Shown one piece after another: positions 54,690 to 64,000 of a stretch of DNA of 64,000 bases. The translations under genes were made by a program, and so were the position numbers. Each line of letters starts with the position of its first letter. Within the stretch, counting starts at the first letter, position 1. Origin of the DNA: Pirellulaceae bacterium (lineage in GTDB: Bacteria > Planctomycetota > Planctomycetia > Pirellulales > Pirellulaceae); the NCBI GenBank assembly GCA_030681235.1, contig JAUXWY010000475.1, forward strand, positions 1-64,000, written 5' to 3'. The notes beneath the pieces are model-generated. The model was not told where the DNA came from and made no database searches. It was given only the letters and a program-made list of their open reading frames with translations.

Positions 54690-56174
54690 TTATTCGTCCG
54701 ACTTCAAAGCCGCCGGGTCCGGTAATGCGGCCGGCTCGGGCGTGGTTGGTAGCGTGGTCGCCGAGGTTTCGCTCAGCTTAAAGCTCGGGATCGCCTGCAC
54801 GGTGTATTGCAGCGGTAAGAAATAAATCCAAGGTACCAATCGATCATTCAGATTGGCCAAATCTTGATTGCGTTGTGTGTTGAACAGATTCCAGTCTTGC
54901 AACATTTTAGCATGCTCTCGTTGCAGAGCCTCCGTTTCGCTGGCTCTTCGTTCGTCAGACCAAGTAGCCGAGTCTTCGGGCAGCTGCCCCATTGCTGGCG
55001 CAGCCGGTCCGGCATCGCTCGCCAGATCCGCGTAAATCACGGTCGGTACCGTGTCGCCGCCAATAGAGCGACCAAAAACCAAATGAATTCGGACCCCGCC
55101 TTTGGTACTCACGGTTAGGAGGCCCGTTTCACCCACCAAACGTGGACCGTCGTCGAAGGACTCTCGCGAAAACCCCAAATCGGTAAGCGGCCCCAAGTCC
55201 GAGCTGGCCTTTACCCCCTCACCACGAAACATCGCCTGCAGTTCAGGACTCTTTCGAGTGACATGACTCGCTAACAAGAGTGCGGGGACCAAATCCAATC
55301 CTCGCCGCCAACCTTGAATAAATTCGACACTGGCGGGCAAGCGCTGCAAGTCCACGGACGTCCACTGCGAGTTCTCAATGGTCGACAGCTTGACCAACGC
55401 TACTTGTTCGCCGTACTTGAACTCGGCCCGATAGGGATCGCAGTCGTTACGTCCCTTGTCCGTGGTGCTCACCTCGATCGTTTCGACGGTTCGGAAAGTG
55501 GCTCCAAATGTCGGCACATCTGCTGGCCCGGAAATCCCGAGCAAACTGGCATTGATCCAATCGACAAATGCGGTCGTCAAAGTCGTTTTGTCCAGTGCGA
55601 CTCGATAGATCACTTTCTCTGCGGTCGGCCGAACATAGGCCGTCGCGGTGGCCCGGTCGTTTGCTGGAACGGCCTTGCCTACGATCACGTCGCCGATGGC
55701 TTCGGCAGCAGAAGTGCTGAGTTTCAAACGAGTGCCTTTCTGCGTTTCCGCACCGTCGGTGGTCTCCGGAGCCAATAACCCATATTCGGCTAGTTCGCTG
55801 TCGCTGGCGTTCTCAGAAATCACTTCCAAGATTTTTAGATCGTTCAATATTGCCGACAACAGACCCAGGCGTTGCGTGCGCTCGGCGGGATACGATTCGA
55901 ACTCGATTAGTTCCCAGCCACGATTGGCGTGACGCTTGATGGTCAACTGCTCGATCGACTTTGTCCCCGCAGTCCGTTGTTTGAATTCGGCGGACGGCGT
56001 TCGCTGAATCTGTATCTCCCACACGGAGCTGGGCTGATAACTCGCAAATAGCGGCTGATTGACCTTCGCTTGACTCTCCAATTCAATTCTTTGCGGGAGA
56101 TACAAAAACGCCGCAACTCCTAAAATGCCAGCCGCGACGATCCAAGCACCGGTTTTGGTTAGCTCCGTACTCAC
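54690..56174 (-). CDS. DUF4340 domain protein, Gld-type exporter companion
   Basis: 494 residues. GTG start at 56174, with AAGGA before it. One N-terminal hydrophobic helix (TGAWIVAAGILGVAAFLYLP) anchors a large periplasmic part, which carries the DUF4340 pattern: TIKRHANRGWELIEFESYPAE with AILNDLKILEVIS, followed by ADSELAEYGL-like and VIVGKAVPANDRATATAYVRP segments. The family regularly accompanies Gld-like ABC exporters, as here: it is the last gene of ATPase - permease/GldG fusion - DUF4340. The role is unknown; a periplasmic adaptor or substrate-binding part is a reasonable guess. It converges with the flippase gene at 14 bases. Confidence 0.85.
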   Translation of the reverse strand: MSTELTKTGAWIVAAGILGVAAFLYLPQRIELESQAKVNQPLFASYQPSSVWEIQIQRTPSAEFKQRTAGTKSIEQLTIKRHANRGWELIEFESYPAERTQRLGLLSAILNDLKILEVISENASDSELAEYGLLAPETTDGAETQKGTRLKLSTSAAEAIGDVIVGKAVPANDRATATAYVRPTAEKVIYRVALDKTTLTTAFVDWINASLLGISGPADVPTFGATFRTVETIEVSTTDKGRNDCDPYRAEFKYGEQVALVKLSTIENSQWTSVDLQRLPASVEFIQGWRRGLDLVPALLLASHVTRKSPELQAMFRGEGVKASSDLGPLTDLGFSRESFDDGPRLVGETGLLTVSTKGGVRIHLVFGRSIGGDTVPTVIYADLASDAGPAAPAMGQLPEDSATWSDERRASETEALQREHAKMLQDWNLFNTQRNQDLANLNDRLVPWIYFLPLQYTVQAIPSFKLSETSATTLPTTPEPAALPDPAALKSDE

Positions 56175-56236
56175 GTTGCGAGTTCCTTTTTTTTAAATCA
56201 ATCGGTTGGAATACTGAAATCAAATCCGACTTGTTA

Positions 56237-59191
56237 TCATGTCCGCAAACGAGCTTTGGACACACCTTCACGTTCCCGCAGTCGGCGGCGAGTGAAGACA
56301 ACCAGACCGAGGATCAGCGGTGGAATGGGCGGTAACAAAACAGCCATCACTTTGTAACCACGTTGAATCTTTTGGATTGCATTCTCAGCTTCGCGTCGAA
56401 TCAAACGCTCCTCATCCTGCAAGCGATTATTTTGAACCGTCAGTTCCTGTTGAAGTCGTTGGTTCTCTTCTTGTTGCCGCTGTTGGTAGGTGCCAATCAG
56501 TTGCTCCAATTGAGCCGTGACGTTTTCACCTTGCGCGCGCCGCTTTTGCAAGTCTTCGATATTCCGAACCAAAGGTTGGGTCGCTTCTTCAAACTCTTCC
56601 CGAACTTGTGCTAACGTGTTTTCGACATTCTTCCGCGCGGCATTCATTTTCTCGTTGACCTGGACCCACTCCCGTTCACGTTCGTTTTCAACCAGACGAA
56701 GCGTGAACTGCTGTGGACGTTTGTTTCGAATATTCGTGTAACGGTCTTCCCCCGACAAATAGTCGAAGATATTCAGGACGAACGAAACGTTTTCAAATCG
56801 ATAGTCCACGCTCGACTTTGCCGGACGATTGCGCAAATCGACAAAGTAGTCGCCCAAAACCTCGACGTCGGACACGTAGATGACCCGGGTACCTTCCCCG
56901 CTGCCATCGGTCACTCCTCCATGGATCTCGGCCGCCAAAACTTGTGGACCTTGTTCACCCGTTCGTAGACGTCGGATCTCGGCCTCCATCAGGCGACTCG
57001 CTTCAAAATCTTCGAACCACAGGAATCCCGCTTTTGCGGTGCGTACCAACGGGATGAAATCCCAGCGTTGGTTCGGCAAAGGTGCAATGGCACCCGGATA
57101 TGGAAACGCCAGCTCCACTAAGGACCCCGTGACTTGGTGTTCGGGATCCAACGTGATTTCCAAATTGGTTCCACTGGCGGTTGCCTTTCGCACCACCACG
57201 TATTCCAAGTGTTTGTTGAGGAATAATGATTGTGGGTAATAGGAGTTCTTCTGCCAGACAATCGCGGGAATCTCGCGTCGTTTGCGTTCTTGAGCCACGG
57301 TTTGAATCCCCAAGTAACTCCACAAGGGCCGCAGATCGGCCGAGACTTGACCCGTCACACGATTCTGGGACGTTCCTTGCAACAATGGGAAGTAATCGCG
57401 ATTTTCTTGGTCCGGAATCATTTCCAAAGGCCATTGGTAATTGGCGCTGCCAAACGCCGCCGGATCTTCAAAAATAACCGTCGGCTGCCCAGTTTTTATG
57501 GCGTCCAATACAAACGACAATCCCAGCGGATTCATTTTGGAAGGCTGCACCAACATCAGCACGTCAAACTTACGTTTGGTCTTGGTTTCGTCCGTCCACA
57601 GCGCAAATGACTCATTGGGAATCACGTCGACGACATTGAATTGTTTTTCCAACTCCGAGATGATTTTGGCCCGGGGCACGGCTGTCGCGCGGCCGTCATT
57701 CAATTGCACCCGACCGCCCGATATGAGCGAGTCCGTGGCGATAATCCCAATGGTCTTTCGTTCGGCAGCTGCCACCGTCGTGATCGAACGGATCAATTCG
57801 TATTCGACCGGCATTCCATAATGAAAAAACGGGATAACCACACGTTCCAGGCCACTGGAGAACGCGACTCCCAACACGATGTCTTCGTCACGAAGCGCAC
57901 CGCGCGACCGAGTCGTCACGCGTTGTACTCGGATCCCATATTTGTTTTCGGCCAAGATGGCTTCTTCACCAAACGGGGAAATATTCTCCTGCAATCGTAC
58001 TTGAATGTTGTCACCGCCGATGACATCAAACTCCTTTAAAAGATTCACCAACTCGTAGCGGATCTGAACGTACTCCGGTGGTAAATCGCTGCTGATATAG
58101 GCTTCAATCAGAATCGGCCGCGGTTTCGATTCGGCCCCCGTTGCGGTCTGCCCCAGCTTCGCTAACAACGTCAACGAATCAGGAGATAAAGTGTTGACGC
58201 GACGACTGGACAGATCCAAGCGAGCCACCCGATTCAGCGGCGAGTATTGGCATAGCAACACCATCGACAAACAGCAAATTGCCAACATCATCACGCGAAT
58301 CAAAAAATGCCCAAATAACGATTGGCCGTCTTTGCCGCCCATCCAATGCCGGCGCCCAATCAGCACCAAACTCAAGTAAACGCCAATCACAGCAACTCCC
58401 ACGAAGAAGACAATGTTGGGCAGCGCAATCAGACCTCGTCCGAAGTCTCCAAAGCGGCGCAATAGCGACCATTCGTACATGAGTTCGACCCAAGTTTGGG
58501 AAGCGAAAATTACGTCCGCGTTCGAAAAGAACGCCAATGGTGCATTCAATACGACGCCAAAAATGAAACTGACCGTCAAGTTGTTCGTTAGAAAGCTTGC
58601 GACCATCCCCAACGCCAACATGGCCAATCCGACAAACCAATAACCGAGGTACGTCGACATCAAAATTCCATCGTCCAAATTTCCGCCGGTCAAAGCCAAC
58701 AGCACCGCAAAATTGGACAATTGCGAAAACAATAACGAGACTGTAAAGACAAACACCGCTGCAAAATATTTTCCAATCACGATATCAAAATCCCAGGCCG
58801 GCAACGTCAACAATAGTTCGTCCGTTCCTTGCCGACGTTCCTCGGCCCAAACACTCATCGTGATCGCTGGGATAAACACCAACATCACGTAGGGAAGGAC
58901 CCGATTCAATTGATCAAAATTTGCCAAGTTATTGGCAAAGAACTCGTGCGGCCAGAACGCCGCAAAACTCGTCAGAAGTACAAACACGCACAAAAACACG
59001 TACCCGGTTGGATTGGAGAAGTAGTTGACGAAGTTTCGCTTCATCACGGCATACGAGGCCGGACGCAGGGCGAAGATCGGACTCATCATCAAGAACACCG
59101 CCACCAAGAACAACATGTCGATCACACCCATCAGGGCAAAGCCCATCAGAGATTGTTCACTGTTGGTCAAGCCAAATTCACTGGTTTGCAT
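56237..59191 (-). CDS. ABC transporter permease fused to a GldG-like auxiliary domain
   Basis: 984 residues from ATG 59191 (TTG 59194 is adjacent). The N-terminal 300 residues are an ABC-2 permease of the GldF type: MKRNFVNYFSNPTGYVFLCVFVLLTSFAAFW, then AEERRQGTDELLLTLPAWDFDIVIGKY. A GldG/ABC_transp_aux domain follows (about 330-830), with RVNTLSPDSLTLL and IEAYISSDLPPEYVQIRYELVNLL. Next come a long coiled coil (about 840-945, rich in E, Q and R) and a last helix (VLLPPIPPLILGLVVFTRR). In Bacteroidetes GldF, GldG and GldA are separate and needed for gliding; fused versions in Planctomycetes and other groups have no proven substrate. Confidence 0.9.
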   Translation of the reverse strand: MQTSEFGLTNSEQSLMGFALMGVIDMLFLVAVFLMMSPIFALRPASYAVMKRNFVNYFSNPTGYVFLCVFVLLTSFAAFWPHEFFANNLANFDQLNRVLPYVMLVFIPAITMSVWAEERRQGTDELLLTLPAWDFDIVIGKYFAAVFVFTVSLLFSQLSNFAVLLALTGGNLDDGILMSTYLGYWFVGLAMLALGMVASFLTNNLTVSFIFGVVLNAPLAFFSNADVIFASQTWVELMYEWSLLRRFGDFGRGLIALPNIVFFVGVAVIGVYLSLVLIGRRHWMGGKDGQSLFGHFLIRVMMLAICCLSMVLLCQYSPLNRVARLDLSSRRVNTLSPDSLTLLAKLGQTATGAESKPRPILIEAYISSDLPPEYVQIRYELVNLLKEFDVIGGDNIQVRLQENISPFGEEAILAENKYGIRVQRVTTRSRGALRDEDIVLGVAFSSGLERVVIPFFHYGMPVEYELIRSITTVAAAERKTIGIIATDSLISGGRVQLNDGRATAVPRAKIISELEKQFNVVDVIPNESFALWTDETKTKRKFDVLMLVQPSKMNPLGLSFVLDAIKTGQPTVIFEDPAAFGSANYQWPLEMIPDQENRDYFPLLQGTSQNRVTGQVSADLRPLWSYLGIQTVAQERKRREIPAIVWQKNSYYPQSLFLNKHLEYVVVRKATASGTNLEITLDPEHQVTGSLVELAFPYPGAIAPLPNQRWDFIPLVRTAKAGFLWFEDFEASRLMEAEIRRLRTGEQGPQVLAAEIHGGVTDGSGEGTRVIYVSDVEVLGDYFVDLRNRPAKSSVDYRFENVSFVLNIFDYLSGEDRYTNIRNKRPQQFTLRLVENEREREWVQVNEKMNAARKNVENTLAQVREEFEEATQPLVRNIEDLQKRRAQGENVTAQLEQLIGTYQQRQQEENQRLQQELTVQNNRLQDEERLIRREAENAIQKIQRGYKVMAVLLPPIPPLILGLVVFTRRRLREREGVSKARLRT

Positions 59192-59257
59192 CAATATCTC
59201 AATTGTCTACGTTGGAATTCGATTTTCGGTCCTGGCCCCATGTAGTGAACCCAGGAA

Positions 59258-60100
59258 TCAAGATCCGGCTGCCGCTTCTTTGATCTTCTTCAACCGTTCG
59301 ACTTGCTCGAAATAGCCGGTCTTCTGTGCAAACACGTTGTCCAAACCCACTCCTGCCGGATCGATTTCAGACAACGGACCGTCATAGACTAACCGGCCTT
59401 CGTTGATCATGATGACCCGCGAGCACATCGCTTGCACTTCCTGCAGGATGTGCGTCGAAAGCAGGATCGTCTTGGTTTCGCCCAAACGCCGAATGGTCTC
59501 GCGAACACCACGGATTTGATTTGGGTCCAAACCACTCGTCGGTTCGTCCAAGATCAAGACTTCCGGTTCATGGATCAACGACTGGGCCATTCCAACCCGC
59601 TGTTTGTATCCTTTCGACAGCTTGTTGATCGGCTTGTAGATCACGCTGCTCAAATCGCAGATCTCGACCACGGCCGCGATCCGTTCTTTGATTTGTTTTT
59701 CCTTCATGCCCCGAGCTTCAGCAAAAAACTTGAGCATGCCAAACGGCGTCATGTCCATATACAATGGCCCCGTTTCCGGCAGGTATCCCAAGTGTTGGGC
59801 TCCTGCCATTCGGTCTTTGGCCATGTCGTGACCCGCAATCTGAGCGTAGCCCTCCGATGGCGACAAATACCCGGTCAGCATCTTCATCGTCGTGCTCTTG
59901 CCGGCCCCGTTTGGACCCAAGAACGCGACCACTTCACCCTTGCGAACCGTAAATGAAACGTCGCGACTGGCCGCAAAAATTCCATAGAACTTGGAAAGCC
60001 GGACCGCTTCAATCATGACCGGACGGTCGACAACGGATGCAACCGGAGATGGACGTTGCTCGTTCGTTGCCGGAGACATCGAATCAGGTAGATTCGTCAT
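59258..60100 (-). CDS. ABC transporter ATP-binding protein (GldA-like)
   Basis: 280 residues. Walker [15 protein letters not shown], signature [15 protein letters not shown], Walker [14 protein letters not shown] and the H-loop STHILQEV are all intact. Together with the 984-residue permease/GldG gene 66 bases downstream it makes an ABC-2 exporter. The first 25 residues are a Pro/Ser/Thr extension; a later ATG at about 60079 is also possible. Confidence 0.93.
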   Translation of the reverse strand: MTNLPDSMSPATNEQRPSPVASVVDRPVMIEAVRLSKFYGIFAASRDVSFTVRKGEVVAFLGPNGAGKSTTMKMLTGYLSPSEGYAQIAGHDMAKDRMAGAQHLGYLPETGPLYMDMTPFGMLKFFAEARGMKEKQIKERIAAVVEICDLSSVIYKPINKLSKGYKQRVGMAQSLIHEPEVLILDEPTSGLDPNQIRGVRETIRRLGETKTILLSTHILQEVQAMCSRVIMINEGRLVYDGPLSEIDPAGVGLDNVFAQKTGYFEQVERLKKIKEAAAGS

Positions 60101-60224
60101 TGAAAAGCTCGGTAGAGGATCAGATCGAACCGCAATTCCCCAGCAGTCATTCTTTTACAGAAGACTGCTCTCGCCAAGTCCTCTATCCTAAACCATTTGC
60201 CGTAACGTACGAGTAACTTACGCG

Positions 60225-61100
60225 TTACATCTTGCGTTTGATTCGGATTTCAAACATCTTCGGCCACTTTTTTCCGGTCACAAAAAACGTCCGAGTTTCT
60301 GGGTTATAGGCAATGCCATTGAGCGAGCCATCGTCGAGGCCACTCGGTCGTTCGGCTGCCGAAAGCAGGTTGAGCAAGGGAATCCGAGCGACCACTCGGC
60401 CGGTCTCCGGATGAATGACAAAAATCGCATCCTGCTGCCATCGGTTGGCATAGATCAAGCCGTCGACATACTCCATTTCGTTGATTCGGTCCAACTTGAA
60501 CGAACCCATCACCACCGGTAATCGCCGAACCACTTGCGTTGTTTCCGGATCCAGAAACACCAGCTCCGTCCCACCGTCACTCATGATCAAGTATTTTCCA
60601 TCAAACGTTAGTCCCCACCCTTGCCCGGAGTAGTCGAATCGCCTGACGAGCTGCAAATCCGCGTTATAAACGAACCCCACTCCCGACTTCCAAGTCAGCT
60701 GAAAAAACTGGTCCCCGACCATGGTCAACCCCTCGCCAAAATATCGAGGATCCATCGGGATGTTGATGACCGGCTTCCCTGTGGCAATGTCCACTTTCCG
60801 AATCGATGATTTGCCTTCCAAGCCGGTGCTTTCAAACAAATGCCCTTGGTAGAAATGCAAGCCTTGGGTGAATGCCGTCGGATCGTGCGGATGCACCGCG
60901 ACAATTTCATATTCCCACTCGGGAACCTTCCCGGCTCCCAAACCCAACGAGTAGAAAATCGTGCCGCCGCCGGCGATCACGACGAACGTGAGCCAAAGAT
61001 GCCAACGCTCGGCCATAATCTGCCGCCAATCGCGCTCGCTCGTTCGTCGTGGCGAAGCTGGAGCCAGAGTCGGTTCATTCGGAAATGAGTTGCGTTTCAT
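60225..61100 (-). CDS. glutaminyl-peptide cyclotransferase (glutamine cyclotransferase family)
   Basis: 291 residues. Converts N-terminal glutamine to pyroglutamate, probably on exported proteins. The beta-propeller family pattern is clear: VAVHPHDPTAFTQGLHFYQGHLFESTGLEG, GEGLTMVGDQFFQLTWKSGVGFVY, MSDGGTELVFLDPETTQVVRRL and LNGIAYNPETRTFFVTGKKWPKMFEI. A single hydrophobic segment near residues 32-56 anchors it in the membrane with the enzyme outside. It begins 20 bases after the uvrA stop and is probably co-transcribed with it. Confidence 0.88.
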   Translation of the reverse strand: MKRNSFPNEPTLAPASPRRTSERDWRQIMAERWHLWLTFVVIAGGGTIFYSLGLGAGKVPEWEYEIVAVHPHDPTAFTQGLHFYQGHLFESTGLEGKSSIRKVDIATGKPVINIPMDPRYFGEGLTMVGDQFFQLTWKSGVGFVYNADLQLVRRFDYSGQGWGLTFDGKYLIMSDGGTELVFLDPETTQVVRRLPVVMGSFKLDRINEMEYVDGLIYANRWQQDAIFVIHPETGRVVARIPLLNLLSAAERPSGLDDGSLNGIAYNPETRTFFVTGKKWPKMFEIRIKRKM

Positions 61101-61120
61101 AGGTTCTTCGCCATCAGGAG

Positions 61121-64000
61121 TCAGGTGTTTTGGTACCCATGTTCAAGCAAGCTTCTTAGGTTTGCTTGCGTCAGCTCGGCAATCGAACTGAGTTGCAACG
61201 TGATTCGATCGACGGCACCGGCGGCCACCATCCGACCCGGCGAACTCAAACTCAAGTCTGCCAAGCGTTCCGGCGAAATGACATCGTTCGGCACGTTCCA
61301 AGTGATCCGAACCGAAGGACGTTCCTTCGATTCGATCGTCATCCAGGGTACTTTTTCATTCGCCAGTCGAATACAGACCTGCCGCTCGCGTTGGTAGTCC
61401 AAGGTCGTCGCCGGCACGATCGACTCTAACATGCTGAGAAATTGATCGATGACTTCCGCAGGCCATTGGACTTGTTCCGGTTCCTTGAAGCCACACCTCG
61501 ACACGTGCCACTGCCGCGTCCCACGCGGAACCGCTTCGGCCAGGAACACCTGGTGATCCGAACCATGGATATTCAGTTCGGCCGCAACCGCCTTCTCCGT
61601 GTAATAAAGATCGTCGTCCGGATCTTTAGCCGCTTCCAATGCTTCTTGTTGGGCTGCGACTTGTTCCCGTCTTCGTTCGGCCGCTTGAAAAGAAGCCAAT
61701 TGTGCGGCGCTCATCAGGCTGGTGTCGACGGTTGCCGCATTCGATTCGACGGCCTTGTGAAACAACGCGAATCCGTTCTCGATCGCTTCTTCCAAAAACG
61801 CTTGAAACCCGGGCGATTGAACTTCAGCCGCGGAGTACAAGCGAATTTCCACTTCTTGACTCGGCCCCCGCGCGCGACTGATTTTGATTCGCGGTTCCGC
61901 TTTCTCTTTAGGAGTTGCCTCGGCGACTTCCGGGGCATTCAACCCCAAAGAAACCAGCAAGTCCGCCGGCGCAAAAGTCTTCGGTCGAACGCGGAACTGG
62001 AGCACTAGGTGATGAGTGTTCGTAGTAAATGCGCGGCAAAACCACCCACGCGACTTATTTGGGAATGGAACTTCGACCACCAGTTGGTGATTCCAAAACG
62101 TTTCGCCATATTTCTTACTGATCTCGATGGCTTCGACCACAGTCGTCAACATCGATCCGTCCCAACGACATACGGTTCCGTGACGATCCAGGCGATTGGT
62201 GGTATGCCAAACTTTACCGTCGACTTCCCACGGCATGGGCGTTGCCGCACCTGCGGCCTCTAACGACAGATCGCCGTCGCCCAGCATGGTGTCGGGCGTG
62301 TGGATGTAAATGGCTCGCTCTTGATATTTGCCTTCGGCCAACGTTTTGGCCAACGCGACACCGGTGTGGCTGTGCCTCCAAACTTGTTCACCGGCTGGCA
62401 ACGACCTGGCGACTTCGATGGTCGTCGCCGATGTAGTCGATTTTGCAGGACGTTTCTTGCCAACCGCTGGCGTCGCCAACGCCAACGACTTTTGCCCCCG
62501 ACCGCGTTTTTTGACAGCGACGGCAAAAGGATCTTCGCCGCGCGCAAAGGCCTCGGCCATCAGCGTGTATCGCACCACATCTTCCGGCGTTCCGGCCACG
62601 ACGACTCGGCCGCCATCTTGTCCGGCTTCCGGGCCCAGGTCGATGACCCAGTCAGCGCATTTGATCACGTCCATGTTATGCTCGATGACCACGACCGTGT
62701 TGCCTAAATCCACCAATCGCTGCAAAACGTCCATCAGCTTGGCGATGTCGTCAAAATGCAAACCAGTGGTCGGTTCATCCAAGACATACAGCGTGTTGCC
62801 GGTATCCGGCCGAGACAACTCGGTCGCCAACTTGACTCGCTGAGCCTCACCGCCGGACAAAGTGGTGGCGCTTTGTCCCAGTTGCAAATAGTCCAGGCCC
62901 ACATCGACCAGCGTTTGAATCACCTGGCGAATTTTCGGAATATTATGAAACAAAGCGACCGCTTGCCGACACGTAAGATTCAAGACATCGTTGATCGAAT
63001 GGCCCTGGAACTTGATCTGCAAAGTCTCATCGTTGTAGCGTTTTCCTTCGCAGACTTCACATGGAACCCAGACGTCCGGCAGGAAGTGCATCTCGATTCG
63101 CCGCTGGCCGGTCCCTTCGCATGTTTCACAACGCCCGCCTGGGACATTGAAACTAAACCGCCGCGCCGAATAGGCTCGCATCTTGCTTTCTGGCAGGTTC
63201 GTAAACAGCGTGCGAATCGATTCGAACACCCCGGTATACGTTGCCGGATTACTCGTTGGAGTGTTGCCGATGGGCTTTTGATCGACGCGAATGACTTTAT
63301 CAATAGCCGAAGCGCCGGCTATTCTCGCATGCAGGCCCGGCGTCCCCGTTGCTCGATGGAGTCGGCGCGCCAATTCGGGATAGAGAATACCATTGATCAG
63401 CGAACTCTTACCGCAACCACTGACCCCAGTGACCACGGTCAGCGCTCCCAAGGGGATCGCGGCATTGATATTCTTCAGGTTATGGTGACGAGCTCCTTGT
63501 ATCTGAATGGCACCGGCAACCATTCCCTGATGTTGGTCCGCGTCCGCATCAAACGGCGCGAGTCCCGGACGGCGATTGCTCGGAATCGGAATCCCTTTTT
63601 CACCGTTCAAATACGGGCCCGTAACGCTGTTTTTTTGTAAAGCAATCTCGGCCGGCGTTCCCCACGCCACCACTTCTCCGCCCAAACTTCCGGCCCCTGG
63701 TCCAAAGTCAAAAACTTGGTCGGCTTGCGCGATCACATCTCGATCGTGCTCCACGACCAGCAAAGTGTTGCCCAAGTCGCGAAGTCTCTTCATGGCCCCC
63801 AACAGACGCAGGTTGTCGCGTGGGTGAAGTCCGATCGTGGGTTCGTCCAAGACGTACAATACACCGCAAAGTCCACTGCCCAATTGGCTTGCCAACCGAA
63901 TGCGCTGCGACTCGCCCCCGGATAAGGTATTGGCCGCGCGGTTCAGCGACAGATAGGATAGTCCGACATCGTTCAAGAACTGGATTCGATCGCGGACCTC
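61121..64000 (-). CDS. uvrA: excinuclease ABC subunit A, 3' part, with a long C-terminal extension (5' end outside window)
   Basis: The frame is open to the right edge (EVRDRIQF... before the visible start), so the 5' end is missing. UvrA recognises DNA damage in nucleotide excision repair. Visible parts: first signature [17 protein letters not shown] with Walker [12 protein letters not shown]; second Walker [14 protein letters not shown] (C where S is usual); zinc motif C-x2-C...C-x2-C ([22 protein letters not shown]); second signature [14 protein letters not shown]; second Walker [14 protein letters not shown]. Normal UvrA ends soon after [24 protein letters not shown], but here about 465 more residues follow (61121-62520). 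They contain [24 protein letters not shown] and [17 protein letters not shown]. This part is not a known UvrA domain. Confidence 0.95.
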   Translation of the reverse strand, partial: EVRDRIQFLNDVGLSYLSLNRAANTLSGGESQRIRLASQLGSGLCGVLYVLDEPTIGLHPRDNLRLLGAMKRLRDLGNTLLVVEHDRDVIAQADQVFDFGPGAGSLGGEVVAWGTPAEIALQKNSVTGPYLNGEKGIPIPSNRRPGLAPFDADADQHQGMVAGAIQIQGARHHNLKNINAAIPLGALTVVTGVSGCGKSSLINGILYPELARRLHRATGTPGLHARIAGASAIDKVIRVDQKPIGNTPTSNPATYTGVFESIRTLFTNLPESKMRAYSARRFSFNVPGGRCETCEGTGQRRIEMHFLPDVWVPCEVCEGKRYNDETLQIKFQGHSINDVLNLTCRQAVALFHNIPKIRQVIQTLVDVGLDYLQLGQSATTLSGGEAQRVKLATELSRPDTGNTLYVLDEPTTGLHFDDIAKLMDVLQRLVDLGNTVVVIEHNMDVIKCADWVIDLGPEAGQDGGRVVVAGTPEDVVRYTLMAEAFARGEDPFAVAVKKRGRGQKSLALATPAVGKKRPAKSTTSATTIEVARSLPAGEQVWRHSHTGVALAKTLAEGKYQERAIYIHTPDTMLGDGDLSLEAAGAATPMPWEVDGKVWHTTNRLDRHGTVCRWDGSMLTTVVEAIEISKKYGETFWNHQLVVEVPFPNKSRGWFCRAFTTNTHHLVLQFRVRPKTFAPADLLVSLGLNAPEVAEATPKEKAEPRIKISRARGPSQEVEIRLYSAAEVQSPGFQAFLEEAIENGFALFHKAVESNAATVDTSLMSAAQLASFQAAERRREQVAAQQEALEAAKDPDDDLYYTEKAVAAELNIHGSDHQVFLAEAVPRGTRQWHVSRCGFKEPEQVQWPAEVIDQFLSMLESIVPATTLDYQRERQVCIRLANEKVPWMTIESKERPSVRITWNVPNDVISPERLADLSLSSPGRMVAAGAVDRITLQLSSIAELTQANLRSLLEHGYQNT

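Overview
The window looks like a chromosome segment of a planctomycete, most likely of the Pirellulales. The main reason is a giant secreted protein that ends in the beta-propeller dehydrogenase, HEAT repeat and cytochrome c type haem-domain architecture typical of Planctomycetes. Supporting signs are planctomycete-type small secreted proteins, an EF-Tu with a rewritten switch I, a UvrA with a very long C-terminal extension, and moderate GC content. This assignment is inferred from protein families; no database search was possible.

Layout. 1-9.1 kb is accessory: the end of a NarL-type response regulator, a delta-9-type fatty acid desaturase, a long inverted repeat, two secreted repeat or low-complexity proteins, and a run of stress- and envelope-type small genes (YciE/F ferritin-like protein, a decayed AI-2E transporter, small membrane proteins, a two-domain lipoprotein, UPF0391/DUF1328, MpsC/DUF2294). 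9.1-27 kb holds a B12-dependent-type radical SAM protein behind a possible attenuator, a 2.9 kilo-residue cyclic-glucan-synthase-like protein (NdvB type), and a 2.4 kilo-residue exported fusion protein. 27.3-31.5 kb holds an Rpn-type nuclease, a DinG-type helicase and a DUF4254 protein.

31.8-46.95 kb is the core information-processing block in an ancient order: tRNA-Thr(UGU), tRNA-Tyr, tRNA-Gly, tRNA-Thr(GGU), tuf, tRNA-Trp, secE, nusG, rplK, rplA, rplJ, rplL, rpoB, rpoC, then a strong terminator. It makes elongation factor Tu, the Sec translocon subunit, NusG, the ribosomal stalk proteins and the two large RNA polymerase subunits. SecE, NusG and RpoC all carry extra segments.

47.3-64 kb holds a fused alpha/beta 2-oxoacid dehydrogenase E1, a cell-surface glycan set (acyltransferase, two FemAB/BioF2-like GNAT proteins, and a divergent Wzx-type flippase), a Gld-like ABC exporter operon (ATPase, permease-GldG fusion, DUF4340), a glutaminyl cyclase and the 3' part of uvrA, which runs off the window.

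No CRISPR array, prophage, intact insertion sequence or rRNA gene was seen. The most unusual items are the EF-Tu switch I, the giant fusion protein, the UvrA extension, the paired promoter-terminator leader units at 6.5 and 8.9 kb, and the 57-bp tandem repeat gene.
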